Made by a program: the position numbers and the translations under genes
Origin: Mycobacterium marinum
GTDB lineage: Bacteria > Actinomycetota > Actinomycetes > Mycobacteriales > Mycobacteriaceae
Length of the DNA stretch: 64,000 nt
Reading direction: 5' to 3'
Assembly: GCF_003391395.1 (NCBI RefSeq)
Contig: NZ_CP024190.1
Location: forward strand, 2,542,001 to 2,606,000
The notes under the pieces: model-generated
What the model saw: the letters and a program-made list of their open reading frames with translations, nothing else
The model's database searches: none
What the model was told of the DNA's origin: nothing
In this document: positions 1 through 8,077 of the stretch, piece after piece
How positions within the stretch are numbered: the stretch's first letter is position 1
How the letters are laid out: the number at the start of each line of letters is the position of its first letter

Positions 1-1111
1 CGGGCTCCCAGCGCGGCATGTCGGCATCCCAGCCGTCGGGCAGCTGCTGGGCCGTCAGACGGTCTAGCAAGGCCTTGCGCTGCGGTTCTCGCTGTGCCCA
101 AGCCTCAAAGTCGGCCTGCCAGCTTTCGTGCGCCTCCTTGCCGCGCGCCACCAACCCGCGGGTGTGGGTGATGACGTCTTCGCGCACTTCGAACGTCTTG
201 TTGGGATCGAATCCGAGGACTGTCTTGACGGCCGCCACTTCCTCGTCGCCAAGCGCCGCACCATGCACCTTGCCCGTGTTCATCATGTTCGGCGCCGGGT
301 AGCCGATGATGGTGCGCAGCGAGATGAACGATGGCCGATCGGTGACTGCCTTCGCGTTGGCGATCGCCTCCTCGATGCCGGTGACGTTTTCGCCGCCCTC
401 CACCTCTTGCACGTGCCAGCCGTAGGCGCGGTAGCGAGCAGCGGTGTCTTCGCACAGTGCGATGTTGGTGTCGTCCTCGATCGAGATCTTGTTGTGGTCG
501 TAGAAGACGATGAGGTTGCCGAGCTGCTGAACGGCCGCAAGGGACGACGCCTCGGAGGTGACTCCTTCTTCGATGTCACCGTCGGAGGCGATCACGTAAA
601 TGTGATGGTCGAAGGGGCTGGTTCCGGGTTCGGCGTCGGGGTCGAACAGGCCACGCTCATAGCGCGCCGCCATCGCCATGCCCACCGCTGAGGCCAGGCC
701 CTGGCCCAGCGGACCGGTGGTGATCTCCACCCCGGCGGTGTGGCGGAACTCGGGATGGCCGGGAGTCTTGGATCCCCAGGTGCGCAGCGACTCGATGTCG
801 GACAATTCAAGTCCGAAGCCGCCCAGGTAGAGCTGTATGTAGAGGGTCAGGCTGCTGTGCCCGCAGGACAGGACGAACCGGTCCCGGCCCAACCAAGTGG
901 TGTCGCTGGGGTCGTGGCGCATCGCGCGCTGAAACAACGTGTAGGCCAGCGGGGCCAGGCTCATCGCCGTTCCCGGGTGCCCATTGCCGACCTTTTGCAC
1001 GGCGTCGGCTGCCAGCACTCGGGCCGTGTCAACCGCAGCCGAATCGATCTCGGTCCAGTCGTCGGGATGGCGCGGTTGGGTGAGCGCAGAGATCTCTTCG
1101 AGAGTGGTCAC
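1..1111 (-). CDS. tkt: Transketolase, N-terminal part (3' end outside window)
   Basis: Thiamine-diphosphate enzyme of the non-oxidative pentose phosphate pathway, moving two-carbon units between ketoses and aldoses in the cytosol. About 370 of roughly 700 residues are visible. The reading starts VTTLEEISALTQPRHPDDW and continues with the cofactor-domain motifs GNGHPGTAMSLAP, GPLGQGLASAVGMA and ASDGDIEEGVTSEASSLA. The GTG start at 1111 is chosen because a GAGGA ribosome site lies 8 nt upstream and it matches the M. tuberculosis start. The gene is divergent from ctaB across 287 bp. In M. tuberculosis a PE_PGRS gene (Rv1450c) lies between them; it is absent here. Confidence 0.95.
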   Translation of the reverse strand, partial: MTTLEEISALTQPRHPDDWTEIDSAAVDTARVLAADAVQKVGNGHPGTAMSLAPLAYTLFQRAMRHDPSDTTWLGRDRFVLSCGHSSLTLYIQLYLGGFGLELSDIESLRTWGSKTPGHPEFRHTAGVEITTGPLGQGLASAVGMAMAARYERGLFDPDAEPGTSPFDHHIYVIASDGDIEEGVTSEASSLAAVQQLGNLIVFYDHNKISIEDDTNIALCEDTAARYRAYGWHVQEVEGGENVTGIEEAIANAKAVTDRPSFISLRTIIGYPAPNMMNTGKVHGAALGDEEVAAVKTVLGFDPNKTFEVREDVITHTRGLVARGKEAHESWQADFEAWAQREPQRKALLDRLTAQQLPDGWDADMPRWEP

Positions 1112-1351
1112 AAATACAGTCCTCAGTTCTCAGGGTCATCAAACTGATCAACCCCACCCTAGTGTGGGATTGCAGGTGGTTGCAGGCCTCGATCCGGAGT
1201 ACCCATCGGGCCTGTCGGGAAAAGCTCGGATAAGCACAGTGAAAATATCCTGCCGGCCACACCGGCGTTACAGACAGTGCCGTTCTGGCGGGGAAATTAC
1301 TGTGAATCGACCCTGAGGCAGTGCTGCTGTGGTGGTGCCGTCTACCATCGT

Positions 1352-1362
1352 GCGTAGTAGAA
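1352..1362 (+). promoter_or_regulatory. GCGTAGTAGAA half-site upstream of ctaB
   Basis: An 11-base sequence, GCGTAGTAGAA, lies 37 nt before the ctaB start. The identical 11-mer occurs at 12212-12222, inside a palindrome just upstream of ctaA. The two genes catalyse consecutive heme steps, so a shared regulator is plausible. From memory, mycobacterial BlaI (Rv1846c) sites contain GTAGTA/TACTAC half-sites, which makes BlaI one candidate. This copy lacks a good second arm. Confidence 0.4.
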
Positions 1363-1398
1363 GCTGTGCGCGGCTGCGAATCCTCGAGGAGTTATTGC

Positions 1399-2373
1399 GT
1401 GAGCGTTCACGGGCGCGTCGCGCCGGGCCAGGCATCTGGCACCGCCCGGCAGCGTAGCGAGCCGGGTACTGGCACGTGGAGGAGCCGCGTGCTCGGTACG
1501 GTGCTGGCCTATCTGGCGTTGACCAAGCCGCGGGTCATCGAACTGTTGTTGGTTACCGCGATCCCGGCGATGCTGCTGGCCGACCGCGGTGCCGTTCATC
1601 CGCTGATCATTGCGAACACGCTGATCGGCGGCATGATGGCTGCCGCTGGCGCCAACACGCTCAACTGTGTGGCCGACGCCGATATCGACAAGGTGATGAA
1701 GCGAACGGCGCGCCGCCCGCTCGCGCGAGCCGCGGTGCCGACCAGAAGCGCGCTGATCTTCGGTTTGGCGCTGACCGTGGTTTCGTTCTTCTGGCTGTGG
1801 TTGAATGCCAATCTGCTGTCCGGGCTGTTGGCCCTGGCCACCGTGGCGTTCTATGTGTTCGTCTACACGCTGTTGCTCAAGCGCCGCACGTCGCAAAACG
1901 TGGTGTGGGGCGGGGCCGCCGGGTGCATGCCGGTGATGATCGGTTGGTCCGCGGTCACGGGCACCCTGGCCTGGCCGGCGCTGGCGATGTTCGCGATCAT
2001 CTTCTTCTGGACGCCGCCGCATACCTGGGCGTTGGCGATGCGGTACAAGGACGACTACAAAGAGGCCGGCGTGCCGATGCTGCCGGCTGTGGCGACCGAA
2101 CGTCAGGTAACCAAGCAGATCCTGATCTATACCTGGCTGACCGTGTTGGCAACGTTGGCGCTGACGCCGGCGGCTGGGTGGCTTTATGCGGCGGTTGCCG
2201 TGGTGGCGGGGGCGTGGTTCTTGACCATGGCGCATCAGCTCTACGCCGGAGTGCGCGCCGGCGAGGCGGTCAAGCCGCTGCGGTTGTTCCTGCAATCCAA
2301 CAATTACCTGGCGTTGGTGTTCTGCGCGCTGGCTGTCGACTCGGCGATCGGGCTGCCCACGCTGCTCGGCTAA
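1399..2373 (+). CDS. ctaB: Protoheme IX farnesyltransferase (heme O synthase)
   Basis: UbiA-superfamily integral membrane prenyltransferase that adds a farnesyl group to heme B, giving heme O, the precursor of heme A for cytochrome aa3. The product is 324 residues with several hydrophobic helices. The Mg-diphosphate motif NxxxDxDxD is at N89-D97, followed by the conserved KRTARRPL, and a second acidic motif, RYKDDYKEAGVPMLP, lies further along. The GTG start at 1399 is preceded by GAGGAG at 1386-1391 with 7-nt spacing. The N-terminal ~35 residues before VLAYLALTKPRVIELLL are poorly conserved, as is usual. Heme A synthase (ctaA) lies about 9 kb downstream on the other strand. Confidence 0.95.
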   Translation: MSVHGRVAPGQASGTARQRSEPGTGTWRSRVLGTVLAYLALTKPRVIELLLVTAIPAMLLADRGAVHPLIIANTLIGGMMAAAGANTLNCVADADIDKVMKRTARRPLARAAVPTRSALIFGLALTVVSFFWLWLNANLLSGLLALATVAFYVFVYTLLLKRRTSQNVVWGGAAGCMPVMIGWSAVTGTLAWPALAMFAIIFFWTPPHTWALAMRYKDDYKEAGVPMLPAVATERQVTKQILIYTWLTVLATLALTPAAGWLYAAVAVVAGAWFLTMAHQLYAGVRAGEAVKPLRLFLQSNNYLALVFCALAVDSAIGLPTLLG

Positions 2374-2381
2374 CCGTGCAG

Positions 2382-2407
2382 CGCGCCGGCGGCACCGGCC
2401 GGGCGCG
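2382..2407. terminator. GC-rich hairpin between convergent ctaB and the FAD oxidoreductase
   Basis: CGCGCC at 2382-2387 pairs with GGCGCG at 2402-2407, with extra CCGG pairing possible inside. It lies 8 nt after the ctaB stop and between convergent genes, so it could act as a bidirectional terminator. There is no U-tract, which mycobacterial terminators often lack. Weak, because GC-rich DNA forms such stems readily. Confidence 0.3.
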
Positions 2408-2451
2408 GTGAATCTCAACCGGTATTTCCCGCCGCCTTCGGGGATCGATCG

Positions 2452-3819
2452 CTAGTTGCCCGAGCGGATTGCCGGGAAATGCTGGTCGGCCAGCCCGTAG
2501 CTGTAGGTGATCGTGTGCTCGAGACTCTCGAAACCCAGGGCGCCGCCGAGGTAGAAAATGTCGCCCTGGCCTTGCAGCGACTCCAGATCGTCGTAGAAGC
2601 CGTTCGCGATCGCGGATTGCGACACATGGGGGAAAAACTTCGGCCAGGCCTTCGTCAGAACGGTGGTCTTCAGTGTCACACCAACTTTTTCGAGTTGGGT
2701 ATGTAATTCCTCCAGGGCCGCTTCCTGGCATCCCGGCTGCTCAGGTGATCCGTGGTAATAAAACACCCACCATGGGCTCTGTGGCCAGGGGCGCAACCCG
2801 ATGTGTCCACCCGCAAGGCCAAGGTGTTGAGAGCCGAGCGACACGTAGCCGGACGCGTCGGGAAGGCCATCACCGTCGGCGATTGTCACGTAGTAGTCGG
2901 CGTAGCGGATCTCGCGCTTGACCCGTGCGCCGGTCTTCGTGATCGCGTTGTTGAGGGCGCTGCTTGCGCCGCTCGCATCGAGCAGATCGAACGCGTCATC
3001 CAACGGGGTTGCCAGCAGGACCGCATCGAAAGTCCCGAGTTCGCGCCCGTCGCCGGCGTAGATCCAGAGTCCTTCCTGCTTGCGTACGACCCGACTGACC
3101 GGAACTTCAGTGCGGACATGGCAATCCTTGGCCATCGCGATCGCCAGCGACTGGGCGCCCAGAGTGAAACTCAGCCGCTCGGCGCCGCCCTGCAATTTCT
3201 GCATGAGAAGGGAGCGAATGCCGTGGCGGGGAGTACACAACCGAAAGTAAATAAAATAGAGTGCAGCAACTTCGCTATATGGACCGTACCCCATATCCAC
3301 AACCGGTTCCCACATGGACGCCAAAGGAGCTAACCGCAGTTTCTTTACCCATTGTTCCAAGGGCAGAGACAGTTCATCGCGTAGCCAGCCGAGTTCGGGG
3401 CAATGATTGAATGAGAATCCTGGTTTGTCGAAATATTTCCGATATCGCTTGATGTAACGCCGCACCTTGATTGCTGAGCCCAGGTAGGCGCGCGTTGAGT
3501 GCGCCGCCGCTATCGCGGCTTCCAGTCCGGTCCACTCGGCCGTGTCGAGGTCGACGGCCAGCATCGGCTCGCGCAGGAAGGTCTGCAGCCCGTATCGGCG
3601 GGCAAGAGCCCAAGTATTCGGGTATCGCTGCGGCACGACCACAACCCCGCCCAGGTCGTAGTAGCGCCCATCGACCTCCACCGAACACGCTTTGCCGCCA
3701 ACCTGTGCGGAGCCCTCGAAGACCGTGACGTCGTCGTAGCCGCGCTCGCGCAGGCGCAGCGCCGCGCTCAACCCGGCAGTGCCGCCACCAACAATTGCGA
3801 TGCGCTTGGGTTGATTCAT
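2452..3819 (-). CDS. FAD-dependent oxidoreductase, amine oxidase/phytoene desaturase-like
   Basis: Flavoprotein of 455 residues; substrate unknown. An N-terminal Rossmann fold begins IAIVGGGTAGLSAALRL (GxGxxG at residues 11-16). The adenine-ribose acidic residue is in VTVFEGSAQVGGKA, followed by YYDLGGVVVVP, as in FAD amine oxidases and desaturase-like enzymes. The C-terminal FAD contact resembles IFYLGGALGFESLEHT. No signal peptide or clear membrane helix is seen. It stands alone, convergent with ctaB and divergent from the OtsB1-like gene. Parts of the gene are clearly more AT-rich than neighbours, for example codons for LYFIYFRL near 3235-3260, suggesting acquisition by transfer. The ATG is preceded by GAAGGG about 12 nt upstream. 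No counterpart is known to me at this position in M. tuberculosis. Confidence 0.75.
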   Translation of the reverse strand: MNQPKRIAIVGGGTAGLSAALRLRERGYDDVTVFEGSAQVGGKACSVEVDGRYYDLGGVVVVPQRYPNTWALARRYGLQTFLREPMLAVDLDTAEWTGLEAAIAAAHSTRAYLGSAIKVRRYIKRYRKYFDKPGFSFNHCPELGWLRDELSLPLEQWVKKLRLAPLASMWEPVVDMGYGPYSEVAALYFIYFRLCTPRHGIRSLLMQKLQGGAERLSFTLGAQSLAIAMAKDCHVRTEVPVSRVVRKQEGLWIYAGDGRELGTFDAVLLATPLDDAFDLLDASGASSALNNAITKTGARVKREIRYADYYVTIADGDGLPDASGYVSLGSQHLGLAGGHIGLRPWPQSPWWVFYYHGSPEQPGCQEAALEELHTQLEKVGVTLKTTVLTKAWPKFFPHVSQSAIANGFYDDLESLQGQGDIFYLGGALGFESLEHTITYSYGLADQHFPAIRSGN

Positions 3820-4228
3820 GTGGCTGTGTTCCCTTCACGTTGCCATTCGGTGTCGGTCCGCGGTACTGTCTAAATTCATGGGGTGATGAATTATCAATGA
3901 TTTCCCGGGATGTCCTCGCCGGGGCCAAACTGGCATCTGGCAATGCGGTAAAGATTCGATCATCTGACACGATAGTGGCTTGGCAAATTTTGTCAGGCAA
4001 AAAGATGGAATCTAGTTCTCGGCCCGCTGTCGACGGTACTTCGGAATCGCATCCCGGCGAGCCAACTAGCGGGTTAGAGGTAGCGCGCTCACCAGGATGA
4101 GGTCAGCGGCCGGGACTTTTGTCACCAATCCGTGGCCGAAGTGCTCCGATGGGTGCGAAGACGTTCATTTCGCTGCGGGAGCGCGCGACCATGGGGCGAC
4201 AACATACTCGGGCTAGGGGATCGCCAAG
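3820..4228. other. Intergenic region between divergent FAD oxidoreductase and OtsB1-like genes
   Basis: About 410 bp without a convincing gene. The stretch 3860-4020 is AT-richer than the rest of the window, consistent with divergent promoters. A TTGTCA at 3990-3995 followed by a TCTAGT-like element could be a promoter toward the OtsB1-like gene. AGGGGA before 4229 is the likely ribosome site. Short inverted repeats here (CTGACA/TGTCAG; TGAT-N5-ATCA at 3884-3896) are too short to claim. Confidence 0.4.
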
Positions 4229-7200
4229 ATGAAGTCGTTCACGATCGATCCGCGTCGCCACGATGGAGTGATCTTCGTCCTCGACGGCGACGGACCCGAA
4301 CAGTCGATCTGGGAGCCGACCGTCGCACTGGCCCGAAAGCTCTGGCAGGTCGGAGTGGGAACCGCCGTCTATTCGCCCGCCGATGAGAGCGTGAGAGTGC
4401 TCGAGGCGGCAGGGTTGTCCGAACCAGAGCGAGCCAGTGCACCGCCACAAGCCTCGCAGGCGAAGCCCTATTGCATCGGCCTCTCGGCTGCCGCCGCCAA
4501 GTTGGGGGCCGCTGTCGAACGGTTGGCAGTCGTGGCCGGCATGGATGGCGGGGTGGAGGCCGCCCGAGAGTGCGGCTTCGCCTTCGTCATCGGATTTGAC
4601 CGGGACGGACGGGCCGAGGAACTCCTGCGCCGCGGCGCGGACGTCGTCGCTGCCGATCTTGCCGAAGTCACCGTGCGTACCGGCGACGAGCGCCTATCTC
4701 AATGCCCCAACGCGCTGGATTCCTACGGTCAGGTGATCGGGATGGTCGCCGGTCGGCAATTGTTCGTCTGTATGGACTACGACGGCACGCTGTCCGAAAT
4801 CGTGTCGGATCCCGATGCCGCCACCCTGGTCGATGGCGCCGCCGAGGCGCTGGCGCACTTGTCGACGCAATGCCCGGTCGCAATTCTGTCCGGCCGCGAT
4901 TTAACCGACATCCGTGACCGGGTAGGGGTACCGGGCATCTGGTACGCCGGCAGCCACGGCTTCGAACTGATCGCGCCCGACGGTACTCACCACCAGCATG
5001 AGGCGGCCGCCGCCGCGGTTGACGTGCTGGCGAGCGCGGCCGAGGACCTTCGCCACGAGTTGGCCCAGATCCCGGGCGCGAGTGTCGAACACAAGCGTTT
5101 TGCCGTCGCGGTGCACTATCGCAATGTCGCCCGTGAGCACGTGGCCCAGGTGATCGCGACCACCCACCGATACCGCCGCGAATATGGCCTTCGGGTGACC
5201 AGTGGCCGCAAGGTCGTCGAGCTGCGACCCGACATCGACTGGGACAAGGGTGCCGCGCTGGCCTGGATTCGCTCACTCATCTTCGAAAACTCGCGGGTAC
5301 TGCCGATGTACGTGGGTGATGACCTCACCGATGAGGACGCGTTCGATGCGCTGCGGTTCAGCGGCGTGGGGATCGTGGTCCGTCACGACGAGGACGGTGA
5401 CCGACCCACCGCCGCCAACTTCACGCTGCGCAACCCAAACGAAGTCCGTGACTTCGTTCGACGCGGCGCCGGGTGGCTGGCGCATGCGCACGAGACGCAA
5501 TCGCGCGGTTGGACTTTCACATTCGAAGGCTACGATCCGCCCAACGAAAAGCTGCGCGAAGCGCTGTGCACCGTCGGCAACGGTTACTTCGCCACCCGTG
5601 GTGCCGCACCCGAATCGACGGCGGGGCAGGTCCACTATCCGGGAACATATGCCGGCGGCGTGTTCAACCGGCTGGACGACCTGATCGGGGGTACCAGGAC
5701 AGCTCACGAAAGCCTGGTGAACCTACCCAACTGGCTGCCACTAACCTTCCGGATCGACGGCGGCGACTGGTTTGACGTCGACGCGGTGACGTTGTTGTCC
5801 TACCGTCAGACGCTTGACCTGCGTGGTGCGGTGCTGACCCGGGAACTGACCTTCCGTGACGACGCCGGGCGCACCACCTCGGTAACCCAGCACCGCTTCG
5901 TTTCGATGAACCAGGCGCATGTGGCGGCGCTGCAAACCACCATCGTCGGCCACGACTGGTCGGGGACGATCGAAATCCGGTCCACCATCGACGGCAACGT
6001 CCGCAATTCCGGGGTGGAGCGGTACCGAAATCTGGCCAGCAATCATCTGCAGGGTCTGGAAAAGGCTGTGCTGTCCGAGAATTCGGTGTCGATGGCCGTG
6101 GAGACCACGCAGTCGAAGATCCCGGTCGCGGTGGCAGCCAGGACCAGCCTATGGCGCGGGGACGAGCCGGTCGCGGCAACGTACCGGTTGCTCGACGAGG
6201 AATTCGAAGTCGGCCACAAGATCTTCACCGAGGCCAAACTGGGCCAGCCGTTGACCGTGGAGAAGATTGTCACCCTGGTGAGCGGGCTTGATGTGGCCAC
6301 CTCACACCCGGCCATCGGAGCGGAGCGCCGACTCGGTCGCCAGGGACGGTTTGCCGAGATTTGTGACGCCCACCGGATTGCCTGGTCGCATCTGTGGGAA
6401 CGGTTGTCGATCGAATTCTCCAACCACACCGAAGAGCTGCGCGTATTGCGCCTGCACCTGCTGCACCTGCTGCAGACGGTGTCCTACAACAGTGCGGATC
6501 TCGATGTCGGGGTCCCAGCCCGCGGGCTGCACGGTGAGGCCTACCGGGGACATATTTTCTGGGACGAGCTGTTCATCTTCCCGGTGCTGAACCTGCGCCT
6601 TCCCGCGGTGACCCGATCGCTGCTGCTGTATCGCTACCGGCGCCTGCTCGAGGCCCAGCGCGCGGCCAAACTGGCCGGCTATCGCGGTGCGATGTATCCG
6701 TGGCAGTCCGGCAGCGACGGGCGAGAGGAAAGCCCCGAGCAGCACCTGAACCCGCGGTCGGGCCGATGGATACCCGATGCCAGCCACCGTGCGCACCATA
6801 TCGGCATCGCCGTCGCATACAACGTCTGGCAGTTTTACCAAGTCACCGGCGATCTCGCGTTCATGATCGATTACGGGACCGAGATGATGGCCGAGATAGC
6901 CCGGTTCTGGGTGAGTAGGGCGACTTATGACGCCGAGGGTGATCGGTACCACATCAAGGGCGTCATCGGACCCGATGAATTCCATTCCGGTTACCCCGAC
7001 CGGCCCTACGACGGCGTGGACGACAACGCGTACACCAACGTGATGGCGGCCTGGGTGATCCTGCGGGCGATCGATGCGTTGCTGCTGATGCCGCTGCCGA
7101 ACCGGTTGGACTTGTACGAAAAGCTGGCACTGACCGAAGCGGAGCTGGCTCAGTGGGACCACGTCAGCCGGCGCATGTTCGTCCCGTTCCACGACGGCGT

Positions 7201-7885
7201 GATCAGTCAGTTTGACGGATATGAGCAGTTGGCAGAACTGGATTGGGACGCCTACCGGCATCGATACGGCAACATCCAGCGGCTCGACCGCATCCTTGAA
7301 GCCGAGGACGACGATGTCAATCGCTATCGGGCGTCCAAGCAGGCCGACGCGCTGATGTTGCTCTATCTGTTGTCTGCGGACGAACTGGGGGAGCTGCTGG
7401 ACCGGCTCGGCTACCACATGGAACGGGACCAGATCCCGGAGATGGTGGACTATTACATGGCGCGTACTTCCCATGGGTCGACGCTGAGCGCCGCGGTTCA
7501 CGGATGGGTGCTGGCCCGCGCCAATCGGGATCGCGCCCTGGAGTTCTTTCAGCAGGTGCTCGAGTCCGACGTTGCCGACATCCAGGGCGGTACCACCGCG
7601 GAGGGTGTCCACCTGGCCGCGATGGCCGGCAGCGTGGACTTCGTGCAACGCTGCTTCACCGGACTGGAGATCCGTGCCGATCGAATCGTGTTGTCCCCGC
7701 ACTGGCCGGAATACCTTGGTGCACTTGGATTTCCGATTCACTACCGCGGTAACCACCTACACCTGAGGGTAAGTGGGAAGGGCGCGGAGATCAGCGTCGA
7801 GCCGCGTGATGTGCCGCCCGTCGAAGTGGAATGCCATGGACGGGTGGAGCGGCTGTTGCCGGGAAGCACCGTTCGATTCAGCTAG
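4229..7885 (+). CDS. otsB1: OtsB1-like fusion: trehalose-6-phosphate phosphatase plus GH65 glycoside phosphorylase
   Basis: Protein of 1218 residues with three parts. Residues 1-160 are a degenerate HAD-like domain (DGVIFVLDGDG, then GADVVAADLAEVTV). Residues about 175-410 are a trehalose-phosphatase domain: DxDGT nucleophile motif at D183-T187, then ILSGRD, HKRFAVAVHYR, GRKVVELRP and YVGDDLTDEDAF. Residues about 425-1218 are a glycoside hydrolase family 65 domain with VIGPDEF (probable general acid E917) and HGSTLS at 1082-1087, resembling the phosphate-binding loop of disaccharide phosphorylases. M. tuberculosis OtsB1 (Rv2006) has the same architecture but is about 1327 residues; the N-terminal HAD here appears to lack its cap region. 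Likely role is trehalose-phosphate or trehalose/maltose-type disaccharide turnover. OtsB2 is the main phosphatase in mycobacteria, so the physiological role is uncertain. Confidence 0.85.
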   Translation: MKSFTIDPRRHDGVIFVLDGDGPEQSIWEPTVALARKLWQVGVGTAVYSPADESVRVLEAAGLSEPERASAPPQASQAKPYCIGLSAAAAKLGAAVERLAVVAGMDGGVEAARECGFAFVIGFDRDGRAEELLRRGADVVAADLAEVTVRTGDERLSQCPNALDSYGQVIGMVAGRQLFVCMDYDGTLSEIVSDPDAATLVDGAAEALAHLSTQCPVAILSGRDLTDIRDRVGVPGIWYAGSHGFELIAPDGTHHQHEAAAAAVDVLASAAEDLRHELAQIPGASVEHKRFAVAVHYRNVAREHVAQVIATTHRYRREYGLRVTSGRKVVELRPDIDWDKGAALAWIRSLIFENSRVLPMYVGDDLTDEDAFDALRFSGVGIVVRHDEDGDRPTAANFTLRNPNEVRDFVRRGAGWLAHAHETQSRGWTFTFEGYDPPNEKLREALCTVGNGYFATRGAAPESTAGQVHYPGTYAGGVFNRLDDLIGGTRTAHESLVNLPNWLPLTFRIDGGDWFDVDAVTLLSYRQTLDLRGAVLTRELTFRDDAGRTTSVTQHRFVSMNQAHVAALQTTIVGHDWSGTIEIRSTIDGNVRNSGVERYRNLASNHLQGLEKAVLSENSVSMAVETTQSKIPVAVAARTSLWRGDEPVAATYRLLDEEFEVGHKIFTEAKLGQPLTVEKIVTLVSGLDVATSHPAIGAERRLGRQGRFAEICDAHRIAWSHLWERLSIEFSNHTEELRVLRLHLLHLLQTVSYNSADLDVGVPARGLHGEAYRGHIFWDELFIFPVLNLRLPAVTRSLLLYRYRRLLEAQRAAKLAGYRGAMYPWQSGSDGREESPEQHLNPRSGRWIPDASHRAHHIGIAVAYNVWQFYQVTGDLAFMIDYGTEMMAEIARFWVSRATYDAEGDRYHIKGVIGPDEFHSGYPDRPYDGVDDNAYTNVMAAWVILRAIDALLLMPLPNRLDLYEKLALTEAELAQWDHVSRRMFVPFHDGVISQFDGYEQLAELDWDAYRHRYGNIQRLDRILEAEDDDVNRYRASKQADALMLLYLLSADELGELLDRLGYHMERDQIPEMVDYYMARTSHGSTLSAAVHGWVLARANRDRALEFFQQVLESDVADIQGGTTAEGVHLAAMAGSVDFVQRCFTGLEIRADRIVLSPHWPEYLGALGFPIHYRGNHLHLRVSGKGAEISVEPRDVPPVEVECHGRVERLLPGSTVRFS

Positions 7886-7893
7886 CGGGCTGG

Positions 7894-8010
7894 CTAGGCC
7901 GGTATCGCCGTTACCGCTTCGGCACTGCCGCCGTTACCGAACAGCAGGGCGGTTACCGTCAACCCCGGCAGCGCCGTAATTCTTGTTCCGTTGCCGCCGT
8001 CGCGCCGGTG
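7894..8010 (-). pseudogene. Probable PE_PGRS relic (3' fragment)
   Basis: Reading leftward from about 8010 to a TAG at 7894-7896, one uninterrupted frame encodes typical PGRS strings: DGGNGT, then after a diverged stretch LLFGNGGSA. No PE domain or start is attached, and the sequence between the motifs is not Gly-rich. In M. tuberculosis the minus-strand gene PE_PGRS28 (Rv1452c) lies just before the PucR gene Rv1453, exactly this position, so this looks like the remnant of such a gene. The fragment is short, so it is a hypothesis. Confidence 0.45.
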
Positions 8011-8077
8011 TCCCGCGAGTTGCTCTGTGCAGCACAAATAGCCGATGAATTTGACCCAAGTGACTTAATATCGTCCT

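Noticed and set aside
3964..3996. CTGACA/TGTCAG inverted repeat in the FAD-OtsB1 gap
   Set aside because: Arms of only six bases with 21-nt spacing are not significant.
3795..4100. 101-codon plus-strand frame in the FAD-OtsB1 gap
   Set aside because: Overlaps the FAD gene start antisense, no ribosome site and no recognisable domain.
6302..7756. 484-codon minus-strand frame inside the OtsB1-like gene
   Set aside because: Shadow of a strongly supported GH65 coding region.
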